A stretch of DNA of 64,000 nt from Massilia sp. UMI-21. GTDB lineage: Bacteria; Pseudomonadota; Gammaproteobacteria; Burkholderiales; Burkholderiaceae_D. Each line of letters starts with the position of its first letter. Within the stretch, counting starts at the first letter, position 1. Below are positions 1 to 10,536 of this stretch, one piece after another. The notes beneath the pieces were generated by a model. The model saw only the letters and a list, made by a program, of their open reading frames with translations, ran no database searches and was not told where the DNA came from. The position numbers and the translations under genes were made by a program. The stretch covers positions 3,906,001-3,970,000 of the forward strand of contig CP063848.1 of assembly GCA_015277795.1 (NCBI GenBank), in the 5' to 3' direction.

Positions 1-928
1 CCGCAGTAATTAACTGTGTTCCGTCGAGCGCCCGGTGCCAGCCCAGGTAATTCGGCAGGTAGCGCGATGCCACGCCGCGAAAGCGGGCTAGCCAGTCGCG
101 CAGACGCTGATGGAAGGCGTTGACGTTCTGGACGTGGAGGGCGTTGCCAGCGTCACGGCGCACCCGCACGCCGGCGCGCAGGTTGACCGCCTGGTGGGCG
201 ATCCCATGTTTGCGTGAGAACGCCCGGTAGGCGGCATTGGCGTCGCTGACCAGGAGTGCTTGCCGGTCGAGCCTGGGCAGCAGGTGGCGTTCCAGGTGCA
301 CCGTCTTCAAGGCCCCGCGCCCGACCAGCGCGACGATGGTCTGCCTGGCGCGGTCGCGTGCCACCAGGATGCAGTCGAGCTCGCTCGAGATGCCGCGTTT
401 GCGCGCCGCGCCGCCGCGCCTTCTCGGCGCCCGGTCCAGCTTGCGCGCGCCCTTTTGCGATTCCAGGATGAACATTTCATCGGCCTCGACGATGCCGCTC
501 AGTTGCTGTGGTTGGTCGTGCTTGACCCGGTCGACGAAGCGGTGGCGCCAGCGAAACGCGGTGTTGCGGTGCACGCCCACGTCAAGGGCGGCACGCCGCA
601 CCGATTTGGCCGCGATCAATGCGCCCAGGTAGTCGAGCCACTTTTCGCGCAGCCGCAGCCGAGCGAAAGGCGTGCCGCTCAAGTCGTTGAAGCTGCGGCC
701 GCATTCCCTGCAGCGGTAGCGCTGCAAGCCATTGGCATGGCCGTGCCGGTAGCAGCGCGGGCAGGCGCAGCGCGGGCAAGCGCGTTGGGGTGCGCGGATC
801 TGCTCGATGAGGGCGACGATCCGGTCCAGCCCCGCGGCCGGATGCAATGCCGCCAGTGTTTGTTGGCGCTGCGCCCCGTTCAGCGCGGGGAGTCGTGCGA
901 ACCATTTTTTGAAGCTGGGTGTTTTCAT
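1..928 (-). CDS. IS1595-family (ISXO2-like) transposase, 3' end missing
   Basis: Translation from the ATG at 928 gives at least 309 residues without a stop. The N-terminal region carries a zinc ribbon (CPRCACPRCYRHGH then CRECGRSF), followed by a helix-turn-helix-like segment (RRAALDVGVHRNTAFRWRHR). The DDE-type core shows GIVEADEMFILES with the first acidic residue and LLVSDANAAYRAF with the second. The third position reads VQNVNAFHQRLRDWL, with Asn where many relatives have Glu, which fits the DDN-like subset of the family. The motif NYLGWHRALD near the end is typical. The frame is intact as far as it goes, so the gene may be functional. It cuts and pastes the element; no passenger gene is seen. 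Confidence 0.85.
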   Translation of the reverse strand, partial: MKTPSFKKWFARLPALNGAQRQQTLAALHPAAGLDRIVALIEQIRAPQRACPRCACPRCYRHGHANGLQRYRCRECGRSFNDLSGTPFARLRLREKWLDYLGALIAAKSVRRAALDVGVHRNTAFRWRHRFVDRVKHDQPQQLSGIVEADEMFILESQKGARKLDRAPRRRGGAARKRGISSELDCILVARDRARQTIVALVGRGALKTVHLERHLLPRLDRQALLVSDANAAYRAFSRKHGIAHQAVNLRAGVRVRRDAGNALHVQNVNAFHQRLRDWLARFRGVASRYLPNYLGWHRALDGTQLITA

Positions 929-1015
929 GGCCGCTTCCTGTCGATGGAGACAGGTGTTCGACCAGGGAGATGCTCAGCAGTTCACGCCTCATCCATAGTT
1001 AACGCTGACAGAGCC
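1..1015 (-). mobile_element. IS1595-family insertion sequence, partial
   Basis: The transposase reading frame runs off the left edge and its start lies at 928. The outer end is placed near 1015, where the minus strand begins GGCTCTGTCAGCGTTAAC (998-1015), a plausible terminal inverted repeat. The other end is outside the window, so neither the inverted repeat pair nor the target duplication can be checked. The element stops directly beside the T-run of the tRNA-Asn terminator, so it appears to have inserted just behind that terminator. Boundary is inference. Confidence 0.65.
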
Positions 1016-1016
1016 A

Positions 1017-1046
1017 AACAAAAAGGGCCGCATTTGCATGCGGCCC
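1017..1046 (-). terminator. Rho-independent terminator of first tRNA-Asn
   Basis: On the minus strand a GC-rich stem (GGGCCGCAT pairing with ATGCGGCCC) is followed by a run of T broken by one G. It begins ten bases after the tRNA 3' CCA. The second tRNA-Asn has a terminator of the same shape with a different stem. Confidence 0.8.
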
Positions 1047-1055
1047 TTCGAATTC

Positions 1056-1131
1056 TGGCTCCCCGACCTGGACTCGAACCAGGGACCTGCGGATTAACAG
1101 TCCGTCGCTCTACCGACTGAGCTATCAGGGA
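1056..1131 (-). tRNA. tRNA-Asn (GTT), copy 1
   Basis: The minus strand gives a 76-nt tRNA starting TCCCTGATAGCTCAG and ending GGGGAGCCA. The acceptor stem pairs over 7 bp with one T-G pair. The anticodon loop reads CTGTTAA, anticodon GTT for Asn; the T loop is GGTTCGAGTCC. The CCA is encoded. The copy at 2083-2158 is identical. Confidence 0.95.
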
Positions 1132-1198
1132 TTAGAGGCCGTATTATAGCAGCGCTTTTCGATTTCGCGAAGCCCCGCGCTATCGGCAGGCAATCTTT

Positions 1199-1957
1199 CT
1201 ACGTCGGCAACCGACGGACCAGCGCCGCCAGGGCATCCAGCACCACTTGCGGCTCGGACATCTGCGGAAAATGCGCACTGCGCTTCGCGATCACGCGCTC
1301 GCCCAGCGGCGACAGGTGCGCCAGCGCCTGCTGGTTACGTTCGCGTTCGCGCTGCGCTTCGCCCGAGACGATCCAGCGCGGCAAGCGCTTGCCGCCCGAG
1401 ACCACGGTGAGCGGAATGGCCGGGAACGGCGGCGCCTCGGCGATCTCCTCCACCGTCTCCGCTTCGTTGCTGATCTCGTCGTTCGGATCCGGCGGCGAGA
1501 CGCGGTCGAGCAGGCCGGTGACGGCGCGCTGCAGGCCCGAGCGATAGCGCCTGATGTTGAGGACATCGGCGGGCGCGGTCGCCTCGAGGAACAGCACCCC
1601 ACAGGTCTCTTCGGGATAGACGCGCGCGAACAGGTTGGCGTGCAGCCCGCCGAAGGCATGCGCCACCAGCAGGAAAGGCGGCCTGGCGCCGATCTCGCGC
1701 AGCAGTGCGCGCAGTTGCAGGATGGCGGTGGTCCCCATCTGGGGCTCGCGCGGCCGTCCGCTGGCGCCCACGCCCGGCCGGTCGTAGGCGACCACCGTGC
1801 CCAGTTTCTCGATCTCGGGAAACAAGCGATGCCAGCCTTCGATCGGACCGCCGGAACCGCCCAGCATGACGATGGTCGGGCTACCCTGCCCTGACATCGA
1901 AAAACGCAGCACCTGCCCCGCGACCGCAATTCTCTTGCTCGATGGAAGATGCTTCAC
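1199..1957 (-). CDS. Alpha/beta hydrolase-fold protein with Ala at the nucleophile position
   Basis: A 252-residue single-domain alpha/beta hydrolase fold. The oxyanion-hole strand VMLGGSGGPIEGW (about 30-42) and the segment VVAYDRPGVGASGRP (about 55-69) are typical of the family. At the nucleophile elbow, where G-x-S-x-G is expected, it reads LLVAHAFGGLH (97-106): residue 101 is Ala, encoded by GCC at 1655-1657. The late His (SAHFPQMSEP) is kept. No signal peptide is seen. Hydrolysis by the usual mechanism is therefore unlikely; a lyase-like, binding or degenerate role is possible. It lies alone between two identical tRNA-Asn genes, all on one strand. Substrate unknown. Confidence 0.75.
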   Translation of the reverse strand: MKHLPSSKRIAVAGQVLRFSMSGQGSPTIVMLGGSGGPIEGWHRLFPEIEKLGTVVAYDRPGVGASGRPREPQMGTTAILQLRALLREIGARPPFLLVAHAFGGLHANLFARVYPEETCGVLFLEATAPADVLNIRRYRSGLQRAVTGLLDRVSPPDPNDEISNEAETVEEIAEAPPFPAIPLTVVSGGKRLPRWIVSGEAQRERERNQQALAHLSPLGERVIAKRSAHFPQMSEPQVVLDALAALVRRLPT

Positions 1958-2040
1958 TTATAAATTCCTGAAGAGACGAGTGTCGCCAGCGTACCCCGTG
2001 CGCATGAGATTCTGCAATACCCAAAGTAATTGTTGCGTGA

Positions 2041-2072
2041 AAACAAAAAGGCCACATCTTGCGATGTGGCCT
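2041..2072 (-). terminator. Rho-independent terminator of second tRNA-Asn
   Basis: On the minus strand the stem GGCCACATC / GATGTGGCC is followed by a T-rich tract. It matches the terminator of copy 1 in position and shape, but the stem bases differ in a paired way. Confidence 0.8.
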
Positions 2073-2082
2073 TTCAGAATTC

Positions 2083-2158
2083 TGGCTCCCCGACCTGGAC
2101 TCGAACCAGGGACCTGCGGATTAACAGTCCGTCGCTCTACCGACTGAGCTATCAGGGA
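2083..2158 (-). tRNA. tRNA-Asn (GTT), copy 2
   Basis: Identical over all 76 bases to the copy at 1056-1131, including anticodon GTT and encoded CCA. A 925-bp stretch holding only the hydrolase gene and the copy-2 terminator separates the two. Confidence 0.95.
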
Positions 2159-2273
2159 ATTGATGACAGCATTATATGTTTGCGGTGACAGACTGTCAAA
2201 TTCGAGTCGTGCCGCGCAGCCACTTTTGCCGCTCTTCGGAACCGCAACTACTCAGTGCCGAAGAGCCAAGATT

Positions 2274-3485
2274 TTAAAGAACTTTCGCGACGGCGTCAAC
2301 GACGCGATCGAGATTGGTCGAGTTCAGGGCGGCGACGCAGATGCGGCCGGTATCCACCGCGTAGATCGACTGTTCGCGCAGCTTGCCCACCTGCTCCTTG
2401 CTCAGGCCCGAGTACGAGAACATGCCGACCTGCTCGCGCACGAATTCGAAGTCGTGGCCCGGCGCCCGTTCCTTCAGCTTGGCGACGAAAGCGTTGCGCA
2501 TTTCCTTGATGCGCACGCGCATGCCGGCCAGTTCGTCTTCCCACAGCTGGCGCAGCTCCGGGGTGGACAGCACCGTGGCAACCACCTTGCCGCCATGGGT
2601 CGGCGGGTTCGAATAGTTGGTGCGGATGACGCGCTTCAGTTGCGACAGCACGCGCGCGGTTTCGTCGGCGCTGGTGCCGACGATCGACAGCGCGCCGACA
2701 CGCTCGCCGTACAGCGAGAAGGACTTCGAGAACGAGTTCGAGACCAGCATCGGGATGCCGGTGGCGGCGAAGCGGCGCACCACGGCGCCATCTTCCGCGA
2801 TGCCTTCGCCGAAGCCCTGGTAGGCCATGTCGAGGAAAGGCACCAGGCCGCCCGCGACCACCGCCTCGATCACCTGGCCCCACTGCTCCTGGGTCAGGTC
2901 GGCGCCGGTCGGGTTGTGGCAGCAGGCGTGCAGCACCACGATCGCGCCGCGCGGCATGGACGCCAGCGAGGCCAGCATGCCGTCGAAATTCACACCGTGG
3001 GTGGCTGGGTCGTAATACGTGTAGTTGTGGACCGCGAAGCCGGCGCTCTCGAACAGCGCGCGGTGGTTTTCCCAGCTCGGGTCGCTGATGTAGACCTCGG
3101 AGCCGGGGGCGAAACGCTTGAGGAAGTCGGCGCCCAGCTTGAGCGCGCCGGTGCCGCCCAGGGCCTGCACGGTGATCGCACGCTTCTCTTGAATTACGGC
3201 GCTGTCGGCCCCAAATACCAGCTCTTGCACGGCCTTGTCGTACGCCGCCAGCCCTTCGATCGGCAGGTAGGTGCGCGGCGACGGCTGCTCCATCAGCTTC
3301 GCTTCCGCCTCTTGCACGCACTGCAGCAAAGGAACCTTGCCATTGTCGTCATAATAGACGCCGACGCCCAGGTTGATCTTGGCCGGATTGGTATCGGCGT
3401 TGAATGCTTCGGTGATGCCCAGGATCGGGTCGCGCGGGGCCATGTCGATGGCGCCGAAGAGGCTGGAAGAGGCTGTGGAAGTCAT
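2274..3485 (-). CDS. tyrB: Aromatic amino acid aminotransferase (class I, PLP)
   Basis: A 403-residue fold-type I aminotransferase of the AspC/TyrB subfamily. It moves amino groups between aromatic amino acids or aspartate and 2-oxoglutarate, in the cytoplasm. The PLP lysine is Lys254 in SNSFSKSFSLYGERVG. Other family marks are NLGVGVYYDDNGK near the N-terminus, SDPSWENH, and HACCHNPTGADLT (187-199), which holds the Asn and neighbours that contact PLP. Length is normal. The ATG at 3485 gives a well-aligned N-terminus (LFGAIDMAPRDPILGITEAF). It diverges from uvrB over a 114-bp gap, the usual betaproteobacterial arrangement. Choice between tyrB and aspC specificity cannot be settled from sequence alone. 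Confidence 0.9.
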   Translation of the reverse strand: MTSTASSSLFGAIDMAPRDPILGITEAFNADTNPAKINLGVGVYYDDNGKVPLLQCVQEAEAKLMEQPSPRTYLPIEGLAAYDKAVQELVFGADSAVIQEKRAITVQALGGTGALKLGADFLKRFAPGSEVYISDPSWENHRALFESAGFAVHNYTYYDPATHGVNFDGMLASLASMPRGAIVVLHACCHNPTGADLTQEQWGQVIEAVVAGGLVPFLDMAYQGFGEGIAEDGAVVRRFAATGIPMLVSNSFSKSFSLYGERVGALSIVGTSADETARVLSQLKRVIRTNYSNPPTHGGKVVATVLSTPELRQLWEDELAGMRVRIKEMRNAFVAKLKERAPGHDFEFVREQVGMFSYSGLSKEQVGKLREQSIYAVDTGRICVAALNSTNLDRVVDAVAKVL

Positions 3486-3522
3486 CGTGATAAACTGGAT
3501 TTCGTCGGTGGGTTCGCAGCAG

Positions 3523-3549
3523 TTGATTAAACGACACTGCTTGTATAGT
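3523..3549 (+). promoter_or_regulatory. Possible promoter for uvrB
   Basis: TTGATT (3523-3528) and TATAGT (3544-3549) are separated by 15 bp, shorter than ideal, about 50 bp before the uvrB ATG. No CTGT-N8-ACAG LexA box was seen in the gap, so SOS control of uvrB is not supported here. Confidence 0.3.
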
Positions 3550-3599
3550 CATGCTGCAGTGCCGCAAGTGGATCCCCATTCTAGCAAAGGTCTGAAAAC

Positions 3600-5708
<2,109 letters not shown>

Positions 5709-5727
5709 GCCTCCTGCCCGCCAGGCC

Positions 5728-5758
5728 GAACCGTTCCCGGGCAAGGGGAACGGTTTTT
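5728..5758 (+). terminator. Terminator after uvrB
   Basis: The stem AACCGTTCCC / GGGGAACGGTT is followed by a T-run (5753-5758), about 20 bp after the uvrB stop. Confidence 0.85.
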
Positions 5759-5780
5759 CCAGCTTGCGCTCGCCGCCCAT

Positions 5781-5815
5781 GTAAAAGACCCCTGCCGCGG
5801 CTGCGGACAGGGGTC
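5781..5815 (-). terminator. Terminator after the PEP-CTERM protease
   Basis: On the minus strand the stem GACCCCTG / CAGGGGTC is followed by TTTTAC. It lies about 45 bp downstream of the protease stop and back to back with the uvrB terminator. Confidence 0.75.
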
Positions 5816-5858
5816 GGGTGGATTGCACGCGCCCCGAGGACGCGTTTTCATCCGGTTA

Positions 5859-6965
5859 TTACTTGCTCGACGGCTTGCGGCGGCGGCGCGCGCCCAGGGC
5901 CATCAGGCTGCCCAGGCCCAGCAGCGCTGCGCTGGCCGGTTCCGGCACCAGGCTGATGTTGCCGCCGGTGGCTTCCAGCAGGAAGTCGGTGTAGCCGCTC
6001 ATGATCATGCCGCCGAAGTAGGAGCCGAAGGCGCCCTGCGGTGCGCCGGCCAGGTAGCCGCCGAAGGTGTTGTTCGCCACCAGCATCAGTTCGCCGTACA
6101 TCTCGACGAAGGACGGGCCGCCCGAGTCGCCGCCGCCGATGCCGGCTTCGACGTCGTTCGCCAGTTTCGGCGTGCACACGCCGGCGTAGGTGCACCAGGT
6201 GTCCTTGCCGCCGCCATCGAAGTCGGCGTAGTACACTTCGGCCTTGCCGCCGAAGTCCTGTTCGTCGTCGCCTTCGAGCAGGTCGATGTAGTTCTCGCCG
6301 CTGCGCTTGATCGCGAAATCAGGCGAAACGTAGTGACCGTCGATACCGTCGCCCGAGGTGCCGTAGCCTGCCATGATGATGCGCTGGCCACTGGTCAGCG
6401 GATTGACCGCAACCTTGTAGATCTTGGCGGAAGCCGGCGCATCGGCCGACAGGGTGACGACGGCGACGTCGTCGTTGACGCAACCCCTGCTGCCGTCCGG
6501 GCAGTTGTTGAAGCCCTGGTAATCCGAGTGCACCGCGAACGAGGACGCGCGGATGATCCGGTTGTAGTCGCCGTCGCTGTTGAAGACGACGCTGATGCTC
6601 TGGCCCGGGGCCTTCAGGTCGACATATTTACCGTTGCCATTGGTGTCGACGCAGTGGCCTGCCGAGACGACCTGGCGCTTGCCGACCAGTGCGCCGGAGC
6701 AGATGAAACCTTGCTGAACGCCGTTTTCCGGATAAGTAATGTAAAGGCTGACCACGCCGGAGAACTTCGACGAGGAGACATTCGGATCGATACGATTGTC
6801 AGGGCTGTCGGGCGGCACGCCGTTCGGGTCGCCGGCCACGATCAGTGGCACGATGACACTGCCTGGAATCTGCGTCGCCTGTGCGAACGATGCGCTGCCC
6901 AGCATGACGCCGACTGCGATTGCCCGGCCTACCACTTCCTTAAAAGACATTTTCCGATTTTGCAT
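5859..6965 (-). CDS. Secreted trypsin-like serine protease with PEP-CTERM anchor
   Basis: A 368-residue S1-type (chymotrypsin fold) protease. The catalytic triad is visible: His104 in VVSAGHC, Asp166 in NDDVAVV, Ser281 in GGGDSGGPS. A signal peptide covers about the first 30 residues (hydrophobic core AIAVGVMLGSASFAQA). The C-terminus is a PEP-CTERM sorting signal: VPEPASAALLGLG, a transmembrane stretch, then ARRRRKPSSK. In the exosortase system such proteins are exported, cleaved at the PEP motif and passed to the envelope or matrix; no exosortase gene is in this window. The ATG at 6965 is preceded by AAGGAT at good spacing. Target substrates are unknown. It stands as its own transcription unit. 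Confidence 0.88.
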   Translation of the reverse strand: MQNRKMSFKEVVGRAIAVGVMLGSASFAQATQIPGSVIVPLIVAGDPNGVPPDSPDNRIDPNVSSSKFSGVVSLYITYPENGVQQGFICSGALVGKRQVVSAGHCVDTNGNGKYVDLKAPGQSISVVFNSDGDYNRIIRASSFAVHSDYQGFNNCPDGSRGCVNDDVAVVTLSADAPASAKIYKVAVNPLTSGQRIIMAGYGTSGDGIDGHYVSPDFAIKRSGENYIDLLEGDDEQDFGGKAEVYYADFDGGGKDTWCTYAGVCTPKLANDVEAGIGGGDSGGPSFVEMYGELMLVANNTFGGYLAGAPQGAFGSYFGGMIMSGYTDFLLEATGGNISLVPEPASAALLGLGSLMALGARRRRKPSSK

Positions 6966-7154
6966 TATTTATCCTTGTTTAGCAGAATGTTCTCTCACTC
7001 CATCGCCTACGCGATGCTGCTACATCAGCAAGGTTCGTGCCAGTAGGAAAATTTTATTTGAATCAATTACTTGCGATGTGGCGCGGGAATTTTCTTATCG
7101 GAATGTAAAATTTTTCGACAGCCCAGCCCGTCCCGCCCCACCCCCTGCGGGCGC

Positions 7155-7595
7155 CTAGCGTACCTCGAGCAGCTGCACATCGAAGATGAGATTGGCGCCC
7201 GGCGGAATCGGCCCCGCTCCGCGCGCACCGTAGCCAAGTGCTGCCGGAATGATCAAGGTGCGCTTGCCGCCGGTACGCATGCCCGCCACGCCCTGGTCCC
7301 AGCCCTTGATGACCTTGCCCGCGCCGAGCGGGAAGCTGAACGGCTCGCCGCCGACCGAGCTGTCGACCTGGCGCCCATGCCGGTCCGGCGCCGAGGGCAT
7401 GTACAGCCAGCCGGTGTAATGCACGGTGACCGTGCTCCCGGCAGTGGCGACTTTTCCCTTGCCGGTGACGGTGTCGACTGTCTGGAGCGCCATGGCCGGC
7501 CGGGCGGCGGGAGCGCTGTGCGGCTTCTGCGCGGCAGCGGGGACGGCCAACATGGCGAAGGCGAGGCCGAGGGCCGGTACGAGTGTCGATTTCAT
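7155..7595 (-). CDS. FKBP-type peptidyl-prolyl cis-trans isomerase, exported
   Basis: A 146-residue protein with one FKBP domain that speeds cis-trans turning of Xaa-Pro bonds in folding proteins. The start is placed at the ATG at 7595, which has GAGGA nine bases upstream and begins a clear signal peptide (MKSTLVPALGLAFAMLAVPAAAQ); a longer frame to 7652 lacks this. FKBP marks: VTVHYTGWLY, PFSFPLGAGKVIKGWDQGV, GGKRTLIIPAALGYG, and IPPGANLIFDVQLLEV. It probably acts in the periplasm. It is a stand-alone gene, with the hybrid kinase next on the same strand more than 100 bp upstream. Confidence 0.9.
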   Translation of the reverse strand: MKSTLVPALGLAFAMLAVPAAAQKPHSAPAARPAMALQTVDTVTGKGKVATAGSTVTVHYTGWLYMPSAPDRHGRQVDSSVGGEPFSFPLGAGKVIKGWDQGVAGMRTGGKRTLIIPAALGYGARGAGPIPPGANLIFDVQLLEVR

Positions 7596-7710
7596 GCGTG
7601 CATTCCTCAAGGAAGGTGAGCGGACTGGGTGCAAAAAAATACTTTCAGGCACCAGTATTGCTCAGCAGACGAAATCGAACAAGCATCTTCCGGCCAAGGC
7701 CGACGACGCC

Positions 7711-9726
7711 CTAGTCGGCCACGGCGCGTACCGACGCCAGGATGCGCAGCAGTTCCGACAGGTCGGCGGGCTTGACCAGGTGATGGTCGAAGCCGGCCTG
7801 GCGCGCGCGTTCGCGGTCCTCGCTCTGGCCATAGCCGGTGAGCGCGATCAGCAGCGCATTGGCGGTGTCGGGCGAGGCGCGCAGGCGGCGCGCCAGTTCG
7901 TGGCCGTCCATGTCGGGCAGGCCGATATCGAGCAGCATCACCTCGGGCCGTTCGCGCAGGGCGCGCGCCAGCCCGCCGGTGCCGTCGTACTCGACGCTCA
8001 CCGCATGGCCATGCGCTTCCAGCAGGGTGGCCAGCATCTGGGCGGCGTCGGCATTGTCGTCGACCAGCAGCACCCGCACCGGCCCGTCGGCGGCCCGTGC
8101 CTCGTGCGGCGGCGTCCCTGCCGCCGGGCTGCACTGCAGCAGCGGCAGCCGGATCACGAACTCGCTGCCCCGGTTCGCGCCTTCGCTGAACGCCGCCACC
8201 CGGCCGCCATGCAGGGCGACCAGGCTTTTCACCAGGGCCAGGCCGATGCCCAGGCCACCCTGCGAACGGTCGGGCGTGCGCTCGGCCTGCGTGAACAGTT
8301 CGAAGATATACGGCAGCACCTGCGGGTCGATGCCCTGCCCGTTGTCGCGCACGGCGATCACCGCCTCGCCGTCCTCGCGCGTCACGCGCAGGGCGATCCG
8401 GCCGCCGGAGGGCGTGTACTTGGCCGCGTTGTTCAGGATATTCGACACCACTTGCACCAGGCGCGTGCGGTCGCCGGACACGTGCAGCGCCTCGGGCGGC
8501 AGTTCCAGCGCCAGTTCGTGCCGCCGCATGTCCAGCAAGGGCCGTACCTGCTCGACGGCGCCGCCCACGATGAGCGCGACGTCCAGGTCTTCCTTCTCGA
8601 TCTCGGCCAGGCCGCGCTTCACGCGCGAGACGTCCAGCAGGTCGTTCACCAGGTCGGTCATGTGCTCGGCCTGGCGCACGATGATGTCGCTGGCATGGCG
8701 CGCACGCTGCGGGTCGAGCGCGCCGCGCTGCAGCAGCTGGGCCGCGGTCGTGATCGGCGCCAGCGGGTTGCGCAGCTCGTGCGCCAGCATCGCCAGGAAC
8801 TGGTCTTTCTGGCGATTGGCGGCGCGCAGGTCGTCCTCGACGCGCTTGCGCAGCGTGACGTCGCTGCCCTCCACGAAGATGCCCTCGACCTCGCCATTCG
8901 GGCCGCGGATCGGCTGGTACACGAAGTCGACGAAGCGCTCTTCCAGCGGTCCGTTGATGTCGCGCTGCACGCGCACCGGCACCGCATGCCCCACGAAGGC
9001 CTGGCCCGACTGGTAGACCTGGTCGAGCAGCTCGAAGAAGCCCTGGTCGGCCACCTCGGGAATCGCCTGGCGCGCCGGCTTGCCGATCAGCTCGCGCCGA
9101 CCGATCAGCTGCATGTAGGAATCGTTGGTGATCTCGAAGACATGGTCCGGGCCGCGCAACACGGCGAGGATGCCGGGCGCCTGCCCGAACAGGGTCATCA
9201 GGCGCTGGTTCTCGTGCTCGCGGTAGCGCTCGGCCAGCACCTCGGCGGTGGTCTCGACGCAGGCGCAGAACATGCCGGCCACGCCGCCGTCCTCGTCGCG
9301 CACCGGCGAATACGAGAAACGGAACCAGGTATCCTCGTCGTAGCCATGGCGGTTCATGCGCAGCTGCATCCGGTCGACATAGGTGGCTTCGCCCTTGAGC
9401 GCGCGCACGATCAGCGGATGGATGTCATCCCAGATCTCGCGCCAGATGTCGTGGAAGCGGCTGCCCAGCGCCGCCGGGTGCTTCTCGCCCAGGATGGACA
9501 TGTAGGAATCGTTGTACAGGAAGCCCAGCTCGGGGCCCCAGGCCACGAACATCGGGAACTTCGAGTTGAGCATGAGGCCGACCGTGGTGCGCAGGGCCTG
9601 CGGCCAGTTGCGCGGATGGCCGAGCGGCGATTTCGACCAGTCGTGCGCCCGCATCATGGCCCCCATCTGCCCGCCTCCGCTCAGGAAGGGTAGCCATTCC
9701 GAAGGGGTCTGGTATTCCGTTTTCAT
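7711..9726 (-). CDS. PAS hybrid sensor histidine kinase / response regulator
   Basis: A 671-residue cytoplasmic hybrid kinase with no membrane segment. Order: two PAS-like sensory domains (about 40-160 and 175-305, the second linked to the kinase by a PAC-like segment EGIFVEGSDVTLRKR), a HisKA helix with LAHELRNPLAPI (phospho-His around 334), a HATPase domain (N box ILNNAAKYTPSGG; G boxes DNGQGIDP and GGLGIGLAL), and a C-terminal receiver (VRVLLVDDNADA, phospho-Asp in MLLDIGLPDMDG, Lys in LVKPADL). This layout suits a phosphorelay that needs a separate Hpt protein or acts on an unlinked regulator. The signal is unknown; no partner gene is adjacent. Confidence 0.88.
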   Translation of the reverse strand: MKTEYQTPSEWLPFLSGGGQMGAMMRAHDWSKSPLGHPRNWPQALRTTVGLMLNSKFPMFVAWGPELGFLYNDSYMSILGEKHPAALGSRFHDIWREIWDDIHPLIVRALKGEATYVDRMQLRMNRHGYDEDTWFRFSYSPVRDEDGGVAGMFCACVETTAEVLAERYREHENQRLMTLFGQAPGILAVLRGPDHVFEITNDSYMQLIGRRELIGKPARQAIPEVADQGFFELLDQVYQSGQAFVGHAVPVRVQRDINGPLEERFVDFVYQPIRGPNGEVEGIFVEGSDVTLRKRVEDDLRAANRQKDQFLAMLAHELRNPLAPITTAAQLLQRGALDPQRARHASDIIVRQAEHMTDLVNDLLDVSRVKRGLAEIEKEDLDVALIVGGAVEQVRPLLDMRRHELALELPPEALHVSGDRTRLVQVVSNILNNAAKYTPSGGRIALRVTREDGEAVIAVRDNGQGIDPQVLPYIFELFTQAERTPDRSQGGLGIGLALVKSLVALHGGRVAAFSEGANRGSEFVIRLPLLQCSPAAGTPPHEARAADGPVRVLLVDDNADAAQMLATLLEAHGHAVSVEYDGTGGLARALRERPEVMLLDIGLPDMDGHELARRLRASPDTANALLIALTGYGQSEDRERARQAGFDHHLVKPADLSELLRILASVRAVAD

Positions 9727-9811
9727 GCCTCGATGTCCACGCTCAATGCCAAGCCCATCATATCAGCAAGGCTGTGCCATAACGATGCCGTTTGGCCACA
9801 CACCGCTGCCA

Positions 9812-10408
9812 TCACAGCGTCTTCACGAATTCGCGGATGCCGCCCAGCAGCATCTCGACCGACATGGCCGTCAGGATCAGGCCCATCAGGCGCTCGAAGG
9901 CGGTCATCACCTGCGGGCCGAGCTTCTGCTGCAGGCGCTCGGCGCTGAGGAACACCGCCAGCCACACCACGCCGACCGCCGCCAGCGCGGCCACGTGGAC
10001 CATGGTCTCGGTCAGGCTGCCGGCACTGAACAGCAGCACCGTGGCCAGGGCCGAGGGGCCGGCCAGCGCCGGAATCGCCAGCGGCACGATGAAGGGCTCG
10101 CCGTGCTCGCTGCGGCCGAGCACGCCGTCGGGATGCGGGAAGATCATGCGGATCGCGATCATCAACAGGATCACGGCGCCGCCGATCCGCAGCGCGACCG
10201 GACTCAGGTGCAGCGCCTCGAGGAAGTGCTGCCCGAAGAACATGAAGACCAGCAGCAGCAGGAAGGCGATGGCGCATTCGCGCACCACGATGCGGGGGCG
10301 GCGCTCGATCGGCACGTCCTTGAGGGCCGCGGCGAACAGCGGGACATTGCCGAATGGATCAGTAACGAGGATCAGGAGGATGAAGGTCTGGAAGAAGCTT
10401 TGGGTCAT
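9812..10408 (-). CDS. MarC-family integral membrane protein
   Basis: A 198-residue protein with about six hydrophobic helices, the size and pattern of the MarC (UPF0056) family. It opens with FFQTFILLILVTDPFGNVPLF, where the D-P-x-G-N motif in the first helix is the family mark; a second repeat-like motif appears as PLAIPALAGPSALATV. The MarC name comes from linkage to an antibiotic-resistance locus in E. coli, but a transport or resistance function has not held up, so the role stays open. It lies between the hybrid kinase and the phosphoribosyltransferase gene with its own gaps. Confidence 0.85.
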   Translation of the reverse strand: MTQSFFQTFILLILVTDPFGNVPLFAAALKDVPIERRPRIVVRECAIAFLLLLVFMFFGQHFLEALHLSPVALRIGGAVILLMIAIRMIFPHPDGVLGRSEHGEPFIVPLAIPALAGPSALATVLLFSAGSLTETMVHVAALAAVGVVWLAVFLSAERLQQKLGPQVMTAFERLMGLILTAMSVEMLLGGIREFVKTL

Positions 10409-10536
10409 CGTGTTCCGATCCTGTTATTGAATGTCGGCGCTTGGCCAGCGTGCATCTTAACAGAGTAGTTCGCAAAGTAGTTCGGCAGAGCAATGATCGT
10501 TTTGTATCGGCCTCGGCGCCCACCAGCCTGACCATG

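Noticed and set aside
582..992. A short minus-strand frame taken as a separate transposase fragment
   Set aside because: It is out of phase with the zinc ribbon and DDE motifs, which read cleanly from the ATG at 928 as one frame.
3486..3599. LexA box before uvrB
   Set aside because: No CTG-N10-CAG match with the right spacing was found in the gap.
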